Shown here piece after piece: positions 35,623 to 44,193 of a DNA stretch of 64,000 nucleotides. Each line of letters begins with the position of its first letter. Positions within the stretch are counted from its first letter, which is position 1. Position numbers and translations under genes: made by a program. Under the pieces are notes generated by a model that did no database searches, had not been told where the DNA came from, and saw nothing but the letters and a program-made list of their open reading frames with translations. Origin of the DNA: Paraburkholderia kirstenboschensis (GTDB lineage: Bacteria; Pseudomonadota; Gammaproteobacteria; Burkholderiales; Burkholderiaceae); the NCBI RefSeq assembly GCF_904848585.1, contig NZ_CAJHCR010000001.1, positions 930,001 through 994,000 on the forward strand, given 5' to 3'.

Positions 35623-36873
35623 ATGGCACTCATCGTACATAAATACGGCGGCACTTCGATGGGCTCCGTCGAGCGCATCAAGAACGTCGCCAAGCGCGTC
35701 GCGAAATGGCATAAGGCCGGTCACAAGATGGTAGTCGTGCCGTCGGCAATGTCCGGCGAAACGAACCGCCTGCTCGGGCTCGCGAAAGAGATCACGACTC
35801 AGCCCAGCCCCCGCGAACTCGACATGATCGCCGCCACGGGCGAGCAGGTCAGCTCGGGTCTGCTCGCCATCGCGTTGCAGGAAGCCGGCGTCGACGCGGT
35901 CAGCTACGCCGGCTGGCAAGTGCCGGTCAGGACAGACAGCGCGTTCACCAAAGCGCGCATCAGCGAGATCGACGGCGAACGCGTTCTGCGCGATCTCGAC
36001 GCGGGCAAGGTCGTGGTGATCACGGGCTTCCAGGGTATCGACCCTGACGGCAACATCACCACGCTCGGCCGCGGCGGTTCCGATACCTCGGCGGTTGCGG
36101 TCGCGGCTGCGTTGAAGGCGGACGAGTGCCTGATCTATACGGACGTCGACGGCGTGTACACCACCGACCCGCGCGTGGTGGAAGAGGCGCGTCGGCTCGA
36201 CCGCGTGACGTTCGAAGAAATGCTGGAAATGGCAAGCCTGGGTTCCAAGGTGCTGCAGATCCGCTCGGTGGAATTCGCCGGCAAATATCAGGTGAAGACG
36301 CGCGTGCTGTCGAGCCTGACCGATCCGCTCATCCCGCTCGACACTGAAATGAAGTCGGGCACCCTGATTACTTTTGAAGAAGACGAGACCATGGAAAAAG
36401 CAGTCATCTCGGGTATCGCGTTTCAGCGCGATGAAGCTCGCATCGCCGTGATGGGTGTGCCCGACAAGCCGGGCATTGCGTATCAGATTCTCGGCCCGGT
36501 GGCGGACGCGAATATCGACGTCGACATGATCATCCAGAACCAGAGCGTCGAAGGCAAAACGGCTTTCACGTTCACGGTGGGTCGCGGCGATTATCAGCGC
36601 GCCATGGACATTCTCACGAACCAGGTGAAGGGTCACGTTCAGGCCGAACAGGTGCTGGGCGATCCGAAGGTGTCGAAGGTTTCGGTGGTGGGCGTGGGCA
36701 TGCGTTCGCACGTGGGCATCGCGAGCACGATGTTCCGCACGCTGTCGGAAGAGGGCATCAATATCCAGATGATCTCGACCTCCGAAATCAAGATTTCGGT
36801 GCTGATCGACGAGAAGTATATGGAGCTCGCGGTGCGCGCGCTGCATAAGGCGTTCGAACTGGATCAGGCTTAA
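35623..36873 (+). CDS. lysC: Aspartate kinase
   Basis: 416 residues from ATG 35623 (Met-Ala-Leu-Ile-Val-His-Lys-Tyr-Gly-Gly-Thr-Ser). The Lys-Tyr-Gly-Gly-Thr-Ser start is the kinase nucleotide site; Arg-Gly-Gly-Ser-Asp-Thr-Ser near 150 and Tyr-Thr-Asp-Val-Asp-Gly-Val near 173 complete it. Residues 265-416 are two ACT domains for feedback control by lysine and/or threonine. The length and alpha/beta pattern are those of the Pseudomonas/Corynebacterium-type aspartokinase. It phosphorylates aspartate for lysine, threonine and methionine synthesis. A GGGGCG/CGCCCC hairpin at about 36889-36908 follows the stop. Confidence 0.95.
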   Translation: MALIVHKYGGTSMGSVERIKNVAKRVAKWHKAGHKMVVVPSAMSGETNRLLGLAKEITTQPSPRELDMIAATGEQVSSGLLAIALQEAGVDAVSYAGWQVPVRTDSAFTKARISEIDGERVLRDLDAGKVVVITGFQGIDPDGNITTLGRGGSDTSAVAVAAALKADECLIYTDVDGVYTTDPRVVEEARRLDRVTFEEMLEMASLGSKVLQIRSVEFAGKYQVKTRVLSSLTDPLIPLDTEMKSGTLITFEEDETMEKAVISGIAFQRDEARIAVMGVPDKPGIAYQILGPVADANIDVDMIIQNQSVEGKTAFTFTVGRGDYQRAMDILTNQVKGHVQAEQVLGDPKVSKVSVVGVGMRSHVGIASTMFRTLSEEGINIQMISTSEIKISVLIDEKYMELAVRALHKAFELDQA

Positions 36874-36991
36874 TTCGACGCAAACGGCGGGGCGTACACG
36901 AGCGCCCCGGTCGTTTATATCTGTTTGCGCGGCTGTGCGAAAAAAATCCCAATTCAATGACGATATTGGCACAAAAAGCGTTCGTCAGACA

Positions 36992-37020
36992 TTGACCTTG
37001 GCGGTTCGGCCCGCTATTAT
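36992..37020 (+). promoter_or_regulatory. Sigma-70-type promoter of tRNA-Ser
   Basis: -35 TTGACC at 36992-36997, 17-base spacer, -10 TATTAT at 37015-37020, then 42 bases to the tRNA. Confidence 0.75.
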
Positions 37021-37062
37021 CTTGGCTTCGTCGCGCTGACTCCCTGCGCGACCGAAAGTTTG

Positions 37063-37156
37063 GGAGACGTGGCCGAGAGGTCGAAGGCACTCCCCTGCTA
37101 AGGGAGCATCTGGGCCAAAACCTGGATCGAGGGTTCGAATCCCTCCGTCTCCGCCA
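37063..37156 (+). tRNA. tRNA-Ser(GCU)
   Basis: Acceptor arm GGAGACG pairs with CGTCTCC before GCCA at 37153-37156 (CCA encoded). The anticodon stem CTCCC/GGGAG encloses a loop with GCT. The long variable arm (about CATCTGGGCCAAAACCTGGA) is typical of serine tRNAs; total 94 bases. Confidence 0.95.
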
Positions 37157-37168
37157 GTGATGGTGGCG

Positions 37169-37206
37169 AAACCCCGTAAGTCGGAAGACTTACGGGGTTT
37201 TTGTTT
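37169..37206 (+). terminator. Intrinsic terminator after tRNA-Ser
   Basis: A perfect 14-bp stem AAACCCCGTAAGTC / GACTTACGGGGTTT with loop GGAA, followed by TTGTTTT. Confidence 0.9.
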
Positions 37207-37541
37207 TGTCGGTCGCGTAATGAGCGGCTATCGGTGCTCAGTTTGCGAGCCCTTACGTGGACGAACAGCGCACAATAAACAAACCCACGGGCGCCTGCTT
37301 TGCGGGTGTGAAGGTGCGCATCACTCGCCAGCGTATGGTCGGAGAAATCGCCCGACACAGTGGCGCGGACATAGCAGCCGGAGTAACGCCCGGCCGCCCG
37401 TGGCACGTTCCCGGCCACGCGTCACCACAACCGTGCGGCGGAACGCGCCTGGAAGTCGATTTTCGATTGATACGCCCGATTCGAGTCAGCTAAAGGCAAG
37501 GCAGTCGATCCGACGAACCCGTCGAACCCGAGGCACCGTCA
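37207..37541. other. No gene seen
   Basis: 335 bases between the tRNA terminator and the methyltransferase remnant. Short frames here have no starts of quality; no repeats or att-like duplication of the tRNA end was found. Confidence 0.5.
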
Positions 37542-38170
37542 ATGCTCATCAAGGTCAGCGGCACCGAAGGCTATGCGCAAGAAGCCGGGAGTCTTATCCG
37601 GCGATGGCAGAGCATTTCATTCGCCGACCAGCACTCTCAGGTTCTACACCTGTTGCCGGACGCCCCGTCGCGCGTTCTCGACATCGGTGCGGGATCGGAA
37701 CGGATGCAGCTGCGTTAGCAGCGATGGGGCACACGGTGGTAGCCGTCGAACCGGTCGACGAACTGCGCACTGCAGCCATCGACTTGCATCAGTCGTCGCG
37801 CATCGAATGGATTGACGACAGTCTCCCCGATCTGCGCATCATCAATTCGATGAACGAAACGTTCGACGTGATCATGCTGACTGCGGTGTGGATGCATCTC
37901 GATCACGAACAGCGGCGCCGCGCGATGCCTCGCGTGAGTTCTCTTCTACGAGAGGATGGCGTGCTGATCATGTCGCTGCGCCATGGGCCCGTTCCGCACG
38001 GGCGTCGCATGTTCGACGTCGCGCCAGAAGAAACAATCGAGCTTGCACGCGTTGCGGGTTTGCAAGCCGTATTCCGTGTCGTTACCCCGTCGGTCCAACA
38101 GGCGAATCGAAATAGCGGAGTGACATGGACGCGACTCGGCTTCGAGAAACGCATCACGCTTACGGCATAG
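37542..38170 (+). pseudogene. SAM-dependent methyltransferase, one-base frameshift
   Basis: ATG 37542, with GAGG upstream, opens a frame reading to Arg-Val-Leu-Asp-Ile-Gly-Ala-Gly and then stops at TAG 37716-37718. The continuation is in another frame from about 37690: Ile-Gly-Thr-Asp-Ala-Ala-Ala-Leu-Ala, then Val-Val-Ala-Val-Glu-Pro, Asp-Val-Ile-Met-Leu-Thr and a terminal helix to 38170. Adding one G in the GGG at 37691-37693 restores a class I methyltransferase of about 210 residues, with the SAM motif Asp-Ile-Gly-Ala-Gly-Ile-Gly. It is either a recent pseudogene or a base-calling error. Substrate unknown. Confidence 0.75.
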
Positions 38171-38419
38171 ATATCTCAGGGCCCCCTGAGGTGAGGCACT
38201 TCGGAAACTCACTGCCAGTCCGCCAGCAGACAGACCGTTAGGGCCGCGCGGTCATCGCGCGCTTGACATACAGGTCGATGAAGTCTCAATCGGAGATTCC
38301 GGACTGCATCGATACGCCGCGTACGGCAAGCAGCAGTTTGTCGACAAATGCCCCCGTAGAACGCAGACCCCTTTCCTCCGGAGACCACGAGCGCGCTCTG
38401 AGTCGACGCATTAGCGAGT

Positions 38420-38950
38420 TCAGACGCTGTGGTCCTTGCCATCGGCGCCTGCATTAGCACGATCACTGAGATCAGCCAACTCAGCGCGGTCCGCCACGTT
38501 GCACACCAATCGGCAAAGCGCCGGGTGGCAAGTCAGCGCCTGCGCAGCCGCGTGGTCACAGGAAGCGACGCCTTGCGCCAGCGTGCGGCCGTTCAATGCC
38601 GCACATAAAGGACCGCAGGGACCCTTTTCGCGGCAGGCCGCAAGCGTTGCGGACAGCGCTTGCTCGCCCAAAGGATGCGCGTAGTTGGCTGTCAGAAGAT
38701 CGTCGAACAGACGCGGTGATTGCGAATAGTCTGCCGGAACGGCTTGGTTGTCGGAGAGTCGGGTTGCAATCTCCAGAACCTCACGTTCGATCTCCTGCAA
38801 GAACGCTTCAGAAAGCTTGAGGTCTGGTGTATGACGCGAGACCCAAAGCTGCGCCGACTCTGTGAAATGCGCAAATGAGAGCCACTTCCCGTCAATCTGC
38901 ATGCACGCCAGCTCCTGAGCGACGAGGTCGCTCAACAAAAACACTTTCAT
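38420..38950 (-). CDS. Unknown protein with a Cys-rich C-terminal half
   Basis: 176 residues from ATG 38950 with AGG a few bases upstream. The first 90 residues are helical and acidic (Glu-Ala-Phe-Leu-Gln-Glu-Ile-Glu-Arg-Glu-Val-Leu-Glu). The second half has seven Cys in short clusters (Gly-Pro-Cys-Gly-Pro-Leu-Cys, Ser-Cys-Asp-His, Thr-Cys-His-Pro-Ala-Leu-Cys, Val-Cys) between Ala-rich helices, which could bind metal. There is no signal peptide. It is a lone leftward gene between the methyltransferase remnant and the DUF971 gene. Family not recognised. Confidence 0.6.
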   Translation of the reverse strand: MKVFLLSDLVAQELACMQIDGKWLSFAHFTESAQLWVSRHTPDLKLSEAFLQEIEREVLEIATRLSDNQAVPADYSQSPRLFDDLLTANYAHPLGEQALSATLAACREKGPCGPLCAALNGRTLAQGVASCDHAAAQALTCHPALCRLVCNVADRAELADLSDRANAGADGKDHSV

Positions 38951-39095
38951 TGCCTATCTCATCGTTATGCGCGGCGGTGCGCCTGTCTGGTCGACGAGTA
39001 TCAGTGCGTGAGTTCGTCGCAAAAATGGGAGGATTCTCATTTGAGCGGGCCATGTTCGTGATTAGGTAGCGAGTAAGAAGCCTGGCGTGCGGTCG

Positions 39096-39419
39096 TTATA
39101 GCGTTCTGGATTCCTGACGTTCCGCTGTCTTCTGCAGATCCTTCGCCAGCCGCTCCAGATAAACCCAAGGGAAGATTCCGCGCTCATGCCCGTCGTCGAA
39201 CACGAGTTGCAGACCGTAGCCCGACGGCCGCGCGTCGAGCAGCTTCACGTCGGATGACGACGATGGCGTATCTCCATCGAGCCTGCGCTTGCGACACTGT
39301 GCGCACATGCATGACGAGCGCAGCACGGCAAACGGCAACTGGGCGACCGCACCGTCCGGCCAGCGCATGGACAGGCTTGCACTAGCCGCGTCGATCGCCG
39401 CCAGCTCGGGCGCGTTCAT
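39096..39419 (-). CDS. DUF971 / gamma-butyrobetaine hydroxylase-like N-terminal domain protein
   Basis: 107 residues from ATG 39419. The fold signature is visible: Leu-Ser-Met-Arg-Trp-Pro-Asp-Gly-Ala near 16, Cys-Met-Cys-Ala-Gln-Cys-Arg near 37 (possible metal site), Gly-Tyr-Gly-Leu-Gln-Leu-Val-Phe-Asp-Asp-Gly-His near 67, and Gly-Ile-Phe-Pro-Trp near 81. DUF971 proteins often accompany Fe-S or redox enzymes. Its start codon overlaps the stop of the HEAT-repeat gene (ATGA), so it is translationally coupled as the last gene of the flavoprotein operon. Confidence 0.85.
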   Translation of the reverse strand: MNAPELAAIDAASASLSMRWPDGAVAQLPFAVLRSSCMCAQCRKRRLDGDTPSSSSDVKLLDARPSGYGLQLVFDDGHERGIFPWVYLERLAKDLQKTAERQESRTL

Positions 39420-40474
39420 CGTATGCGCCCGGCGATCTGCGCCAGCGCGATGCGCACCGCCTTGCGTACCTCCGGGTCCGCGTCGGTTCGTGCGGCTTCG
39501 AGTGCGGTGAGCATCTGCGCATCGCTCGTTTCGCCGATTTCGCCGAGCGCAAGCGCGGCTTCCTTGCGCACGTTGCTAATCGGATGCGAGAGCAGGGCGG
39601 CGACGTGCGTCGCGCTGGCGGCGTCGCCGATCTGACCCAACGCGCGCAGTGCCCGCAAACGTACTTGCCAGTAGGCGTCGCCGAGTGCTTCGATAAGCGC
39701 ATCGCGCGATTCGGCGGCGCGCAGTTTGCCGAGCGTCGTGGCAGCTTCTTCGCGCACCTGCCACGCGTCGTCGTGCAGGGCGGTGAGGAGCGCCGCCGTT
39801 GTCTCGGCTTGGGCCGGCGGCGCGAAGCCGAGTGCCGCAGTCGCGGCGCGCCGGATCGATGCATCGGCGTCGCCGGTCGCAAGAGATGCCAACGGGCTAA
39901 GCGCAACGGAATTCTTCAACCATCCCAGGACGCCGACGGCTTCGGCGCGCACGTTGGCGTCCGCATCGGCGAGTGCCTGCAGCGCGGGTGCAAGCGCGTC
40001 CGCGACCCGCAGCTCGCGCAGCGGGCGCAACAACGCCGAACGCACGAACGGCTCGGGTTGCTTCAGCCACTCAAGCAGTATCGCGCCAGACGACGCCTGC
40101 TTGAGTTCCGACAGGCTCTGCGCGGCGCTCGCGCGAACCTCGGCGTCGCGATCGAGCAATGCGTTGCATAAAGCGTCCACCACGTCGTCGCGCTCCCATG
40201 AAGCAAGCAAACGGGCCGCTTCGCCGCGCACCTCTGGCGATGTGTCGCGCCGTAGCGCTGCGACGATGGGCGCTACGACGCAGACGTCCTCGAGATCGGC
40301 GAGTTCGATCAGCGCAATGCGGCGCACGACGGCATCGTTATCGGCGAGCCGTGACAGAAGGGCGGCTGCTTCCCCGGGCATGGTATCGAGCGGATCGCCC
40401 GGATTGGTCGGGTCGGTCGGATCGGTCGCGTGGGACATGGATGGACTTGAATGGAAAGAAGGAACGTCGCGCAT
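39416..40474 (-). CDS. HEAT-repeat protein
   Basis: 352 residues from ATG 40474, four bases after the ferredoxin stop; the Met at 40438 is an alternative. After a Pro/Asp/Thr-rich lead of about 35 residues come roughly nine helical HEAT units, each with an Asp/Glu-Val-Arg at the turn (Ser-Pro-Glu-Val-Arg, Asp-Ala-Glu-Val-Arg, Asp-Ala-Asn-Val-Arg, Ala-Trp-Gln-Val-Arg, Tyr-Trp-Gln-Val-Arg, Asp-Pro-Glu-Val-Arg). Such proteins are scaffolds. Its place between ferredoxin and DUF971 genes suggests assembly or maturation of the flavoprotein-ferredoxin complex. Confidence 0.87.
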   Translation of the reverse strand: MRDVPSFHSSPSMSHATDPTDPTNPGDPLDTMPGEAAALLSRLADNDAVVRRIALIELADLEDVCVVAPIVAALRRDTSPEVRGEAARLLASWERDDVVDALCNALLDRDAEVRASAAQSLSELKQASSGAILLEWLKQPEPFVRSALLRPLRELRVADALAPALQALADADANVRAEAVGVLGWLKNSVALSPLASLATGDADASIRRAATAALGFAPPAQAETTAALLTALHDDAWQVREEAATTLGKLRAAESRDALIEALGDAYWQVRLRALRALGQIGDAASATHVAALLSHPISNVRKEAALALGEIGETSDAQMLTALEAARTDADPEVRKAVRIALAQIAGRIR

Positions 40475-40477
40475 CGC

Positions 40478-40723
40478 TCAACGCAGAAGATATGGAATGG
40501 ACACTTTCACCGCGCCCGTCGGACAATCCTGTTCGCAAGGCATGCAGTACCAGCACTCGTCGAACTGCATATACGCCTTGCCTTTTTTCATGTCGATTGC
40601 GAGCAGATCGAGCGGGCAGACATCGACGCATACAGTGCAGCCTTTTTCAGCAATGCACTTGCTTTCGTCGATCGTGACGGGGGCTGAACTGCGCTGGAAA
40701 ATATCGTGCGGCGTAAAAGACAT
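40478..40723 (-). CDS. 4Fe-4S ferredoxin, AprB-like
   Basis: 81 residues from ATG 40723. Eight cysteines in two clusters: Cys-Ile-Ala-Glu-Lys-Gly-Cys-Thr-Val-Cys-Val-Asp-Val-Cys-Pro near 23-37 and Cys-Trp-Tyr-Cys-Met-Pro-Cys-Glu-Gln-Asp-Cys-Pro near 57-68, so two 4Fe-4S clusters are expected. The insertion in the first motif and the Trp-Tyr in the second recall the beta subunit of adenylylsulfate reductase. It is 12 bases after the flavoprotein stop and likely passes electrons to or from its FAD. Confidence 0.9.
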   Translation of the reverse strand: MSFTPHDIFQRSSAPVTIDESKCIAEKGCTVCVDVCPLDLLAIDMKKGKAYMQFDECWYCMPCEQDCPTGAVKVSIPYLLR

Positions 40724-40735
40724 CGTGTTACTCCG

Positions 40736-42475
40736 TCAGGCGGTTGCGGGGTCGAGGGCGGGCTCGCCGATACGCAGGCTCCGATAGGCATCGCGTTCGT
40801 TTTCGTCGAGCGCGACGATATAGGGTTCGACCGCACGCTTTTCGCTCGTCATGCGGCCATTGGCGTCCTTGCGCAGATGCGTATGGCAGAACCATTGCTC
40901 ATCGTCGCGCTGTGGGTAATCCACGCGATGGTGGTAAAGACCCCAGCGGCTCTCGGTTCGAAAAAGCGACGCACGTGCGGCCATTTCCGCGCAATCGCGT
41001 ATCGCACGCACCTCTGCCGCGCGCATCAGTTCGTGTGGATGATTCGCCGATATCGATTCGATATCCTCAGTGATTTCCGCAAAGCGTTGCAGGCCGATTT
41101 CCATCTTGCGTGTAACCTTCGGCGGTTGCAGGTAATCGTTGACCATGCGGCGCAGCTTGTACTCGACCTGCGCGGGCGCGATGCCGTTCTCGCGCTCGAA
41201 CGGCGCATAAATGCGCGCCCGTTCCGCGTCGATCTGTTCTTCGTCGACGGCGGCGTGTTCGCGGCCCGCTACGTACTCTGCCGCGTTGTGACCCGCGAAC
41301 CATCCGTAGGTAAACGCGCCGAGCATGTAGTTGTGCGGCACTGCCGCCATGTCGCCGGCGGCATAGAGGCCCGGCACGGTCGTCTCCGCACGCGCATTGA
41401 CGTACACGCCCGACGCACTGTGCCCGCTGCAAAAGCCGATTTCCGAAATGTGCATCTCGATCATCTGTGTGCGGTAATCGGTGCCTCGTCCTTCATGAAA
41501 GCGGCCGCGGCTCGGACGCTCGTTGGTGTGCAGAATCTGTTCGATCGTCTGGATCGTTTCTTCCGCGAGATGGTCGAGCTTCAGGAATACAGGCCCATTG
41601 CCGCTTTGCAGTTCCTGATAGAACTCCCACATCATCTGGCCGCTCCAGTAATCGCATTCGATGAAGCGTTCGCCCTTGCCATTCGCAGTGAAGCCGCCGA
41701 GCGGCCCTGTCACATACGCGCAAGCGGGGCCGTTATAGTCCTTGATGAGCGGGTTGATCTGGAAACACTCGAGGTTCGCGAGCGCGGCGCCTGCGTGGTA
41801 GGCCATCGCGTAGCCGTCGCCGGCATTAGTCGGGTTTTCGTATGTGCCCATCAGGTAGCCCGATGCCGGGAGCCCGAGCCTTCCCGCGGCACCGCAACTC
41901 AGGATGACGGCTTTAGCGCGCACCACGTAAAAGTCGGCCGTGCGGCAATCGAAGCCCAGCACGCCGCAAACGCGCCCTTGCGAATCGGTCAATAGCCGTG
42001 TGGCAACGATCCGGTTGGTGATCGCCACACGGGCGCGTTTAAGCTGCCTGTACAGCACTTTCTTGATGTCGTGGCCCTCGGGCATCGGCAGCACGTATGA
42101 GCCCATGTGATGCACTTTCTTTACCGCATAGTCGCCGTTGCCGTCCTTTTCGAACTTGACGCCCCAGCGGTTCAGTTCCTCGATCGTCGTGAAACTATGG
42201 CGCGCGTACGCATACACGGCCTCCTGATCCACGATGCCGTCGTTCGCGATCGTGATCTCGCGTGTGTACTGTTCGGGCGTCGCGTGACCGGGAATCACGG
42301 CGTTGTTCAGACCGTCCATGCCCATCGAAATCGCGCCGCTGCGCTTCACGTTGGCCTTCTCGATCAGCAATATCTTTAGCGACGGATCGCGCTCCTTCGC
42401 CTTGATGGCGGCCATCGGGCCCGCCGTTCCACCGCCGACCACCACGACGTCGTAGTCGAGTACATGTGTGTTCAT
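40736..42475 (-). CDS. AprA-like FAD-dependent oxidoreductase (fumarate reductase/adenylylsulfate reductase family)
   Basis: 579 residues from ATG 42475. An N-terminal FAD-binding motif Val-Val-Gly-Gly-Gly-Thr-Ala-Gly is at 11-18, Ser-Gly-Ala-Ile-Ser-Met-Gly-Met-Asp-Gly-Leu-Asn near 46-57, and a second FAD motif Pro-Gly-Leu-Tyr-Ala-Ala-Gly-Asp near 380. The whole protein resembles the alpha subunit of adenylylsulfate reductase more than succinate dehydrogenase. The partner ferredoxin follows. The true substrate is not known; these units occur in organisms that do not use dissimilatory sulfur metabolism. It overlaps the regulator gene by four bases (ATGA). Confidence 0.88.
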   Translation of the reverse strand: MNTHVLDYDVVVVGGGTAGPMAAIKAKERDPSLKILLIEKANVKRSGAISMGMDGLNNAVIPGHATPEQYTREITIANDGIVDQEAVYAYARHSFTTIEELNRWGVKFEKDGNGDYAVKKVHHMGSYVLPMPEGHDIKKVLYRQLKRARVAITNRIVATRLLTDSQGRVCGVLGFDCRTADFYVVRAKAVILSCGAAGRLGLPASGYLMGTYENPTNAGDGYAMAYHAGAALANLECFQINPLIKDYNGPACAYVTGPLGGFTANGKGERFIECDYWSGQMMWEFYQELQSGNGPVFLKLDHLAEETIQTIEQILHTNERPSRGRFHEGRGTDYRTQMIEMHISEIGFCSGHSASGVYVNARAETTVPGLYAAGDMAAVPHNYMLGAFTYGWFAGHNAAEYVAGREHAAVDEEQIDAERARIYAPFERENGIAPAQVEYKLRRMVNDYLQPPKVTRKMEIGLQRFAEITEDIESISANHPHELMRAAEVRAIRDCAEMAARASLFRTESRWGLYHHRVDYPQRDDEQWFCHTHLRKDANGRMTSEKRAVEPYIVALDENERDAYRSLRIGEPALDPATA

Positions 42476-43281
42476 CGTGCCTCCATTGCGTTTTTGCTGC
42501 TCTCTTGCAGGTCTTTTTCGCGGTCGATACGCAGCCGGTACTGAAAGGCGTCGCCGCGGAAGTACAGGTATTCGAAATCGACCGGCTGACCCGACGCGTC
42601 ATGCGTGAGTCGCTCGATACGCAACACGGGGCTGCCTTCTTCGACGCGCAATGCGTCGACGATGTCGTCGTGGGCGAGGATCGCGTCGATGGATACATCG
42701 GCATAACCTAGCGACACACCACAGTCGTTTTCGAGGATCAGGAATATGTCGCGTGTCGTGAGGTCCGCGTTCGCGAGGCGCTTGCCGAGCGCCTGCGGCA
42801 CCCACGTCAATTCGAGCGACACCGGTTCGCGATTGAGCAGCCGGACACGATGAATCTCGGTGACAGGCGCGCCCTCGGCAAGGTTCAGACGCGCGGCAAT
42901 GTGGCGTCCGGCTTCGACAGTTTTGCAACTGCGCAGCTGGTTGACGATTTCATGGCCCATCGACGACATGGCCTCTGCAAAGCCCTGCAGCGACGCGACG
43001 TTCTGAAACGCCTTGGGCTTCGAGACGAACGTGCCCTTGCCATGCAGCTTGAATAGCAAGCCTTCCTTGTGAAGATCGCCGAGCGCCTGGCGCACAGTGA
43101 TGCGGCTCACGTCGAACATGCGGCACAGTTCGTGTTCCGACGGCATCTGCGAATGCGGCGCATAGCTGCCGTCGAGTATGCGCTCGCGCAGGACGTCCTT
43201 GATCTGCGCGTAGAGCGGAAGAGGCGCGGCCGATACGGTTGGCGAATCGGCGGGCACCGGCACGAGAGTCGTTTTCGACAT
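42472..43281 (-). CDS. GntR-family transcriptional regulator (HutC type)
   Basis: 269 residues from ATG 43281. Residues 25-90 are the winged helix: Leu-Tyr-Ala-Gln-Ile-Lys, Gln-Met-Pro-Ser-Glu-His-Glu-Leu, Val-Ser-Arg-Ile-Thr-Val-Arg-Gln-Ala-Leu and Gly-Lys-Gly-Thr-Phe-Val. Residues 105-250 are a UTRA ligand domain (Ile-His-Arg-Val-Arg-Leu, Phe-Glu-Tyr-Leu-Tyr-Phe-Arg-Gly-Asp). It is the first gene of the operon and probably controls it in response to a small effector. A palindrome lies just before its start codon. Confidence 0.9.
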   Translation of the reverse strand: MSKTTLVPVPADSPTVSAAPLPLYAQIKDVLRERILDGSYAPHSQMPSEHELCRMFDVSRITVRQALGDLHKEGLLFKLHGKGTFVSKPKAFQNVASLQGFAEAMSSMGHEIVNQLRSCKTVEAGRHIAARLNLAEGAPVTEIHRVRLLNREPVSLELTWVPQALGKRLANADLTTRDIFLILENDCGVSLGYADVSIDAILAHDDIVDALRVEEGSPVLRIERLTHDASGQPVDFEYLYFRGDAFQYRLRIDREKDLQESSKNAMEAR

Positions 43282-43289
43282 TGCTCAAA

Positions 43290-43303
43290 CTTGTTATGAC
43301 AAG
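43290..43303. promoter_or_regulatory. Probable GntR operator
   Basis: CTTGT TATG ACAAG, a perfect 5-bp inverted repeat with a 4-base centre, 9 bases upstream of the GntR start. Size and position suit autoregulation by a HutC-type repressor. Confidence 0.5.
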
Positions 43304-43552
43304 ATGACGTGCAGTCTAGTAAGACGTCGTCTCGTTTCAAACCAAGCTTTTCTGCTATGTATTTCTCGCCGGGCAGCTAGGCTGTCGCGTTGAGGATTTC
43401 GACGCTTTGGCTTGGAACAGCGTCGAATGTAACGACACGTAACGTCCCGCGCCGCCTGCGATCTTATGCATCAGTTATTACAAAGTTGAAATACGCCGTT
43501 CGCGACCTTGCGCTATATTTCCGCCAACAACACATTCTTCCAAGGGTAATCC

Positions 43553-43900
43553 ATGAAGTCCGCTCGTTTTGTTCCGCTTGTGATCGGGGTTATCGCGTTG
43601 GGCGCGTCGAGTGCCGCAATGGCCGGCGGGGTCAACATCGGGGTCAATATCGGCATTCCCGCGCCGGTGTATGTCGCGCCGGCGCCTGTGTATGCGCCGC
43701 CTCCGCCGCCTCCGCCGCCCGTCGTGTATCAGCCCGCGCCCGTCTATTACGGCGCTCCGGCTATCGTGATCGGCTGGCATGGAGACCGCTACTGGGACGG
43801 CCGCCGCTACTGGGCGCGCAACGACTGGTATCGTCATCATCCCCCCGGCCGTTACGACTACGGTCGCGATCACTACGATCATCATCGCGGCTGGCATTGA
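43553..43900 (+). CDS. Small exported Pro/Tyr/His-rich protein
   Basis: 115 residues; ATG 43553 after AAGGGTAATCC. A signal peptide covers residues 1-24 (Lys-Ser-Ala-Arg, hydrophobic core, Ala-Met-Ala). The mature protein has a Gly-Val-Asn-Ile-Gly repeat, a Val-Tyr-Ala-Pro and Pro-run region, and a Trp/Arg/Tyr/His-rich tail (Tyr-Trp-Asp-Gly-Arg-Arg-Tyr-Trp). Proteins with this make-up are common, uncharacterised periplasmic or outer-surface proteins in Burkholderia. It is a single gene followed by a terminator. Confidence 0.85.
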   Translation: MKSARFVPLVIGVIALGASSAAMAGGVNIGVNIGIPAPVYVAPAPVYAPPPPPPPPVVYQPAPVYYGAPAIVIGWHGDRYWDGRRYWARNDWYRHHPPGRYDYGRDHYDHHRGWH

Positions 43901-43925
43901 ACGCTGGACGAACTGTAGTGATGAT

Positions 43926-43952
43926 AAAAACCGCCCCGATGGGCGGTTTTTT
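43926..43952 (+). terminator. Intrinsic terminator
   Basis: AAAAACCGCCC, loop CGAT, GGGCGGTTTTTT. It closes the gene at 43553. Confidence 0.9.
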
Positions 43953-44193
43953 CATGCTCTCGCGCATCGCTTGATCGGATCTGCGCAATTGCCGTTCGCG
44001 CACAAACACTGCGCGTCAGACGACACCGTGAGAAAGCGCACGCTTGTGTTGGGCGAGGCCTTCGCGAGCCGATCGCGGCATCTTCGCTAATCGCGCGTCC
44101 GCCTCATGAGTGGCAGTCGCAGCTACGGTTTGCGCGGGTTTATTGGGTAGAATTCCGTGACAACGCAATTGCCCACTGATCACCAAGGCGCTT

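Noticed and set aside
37063-37541. Island insertion at tRNA-Ser
   Set aside because: No duplicated tRNA end or integrase downstream.
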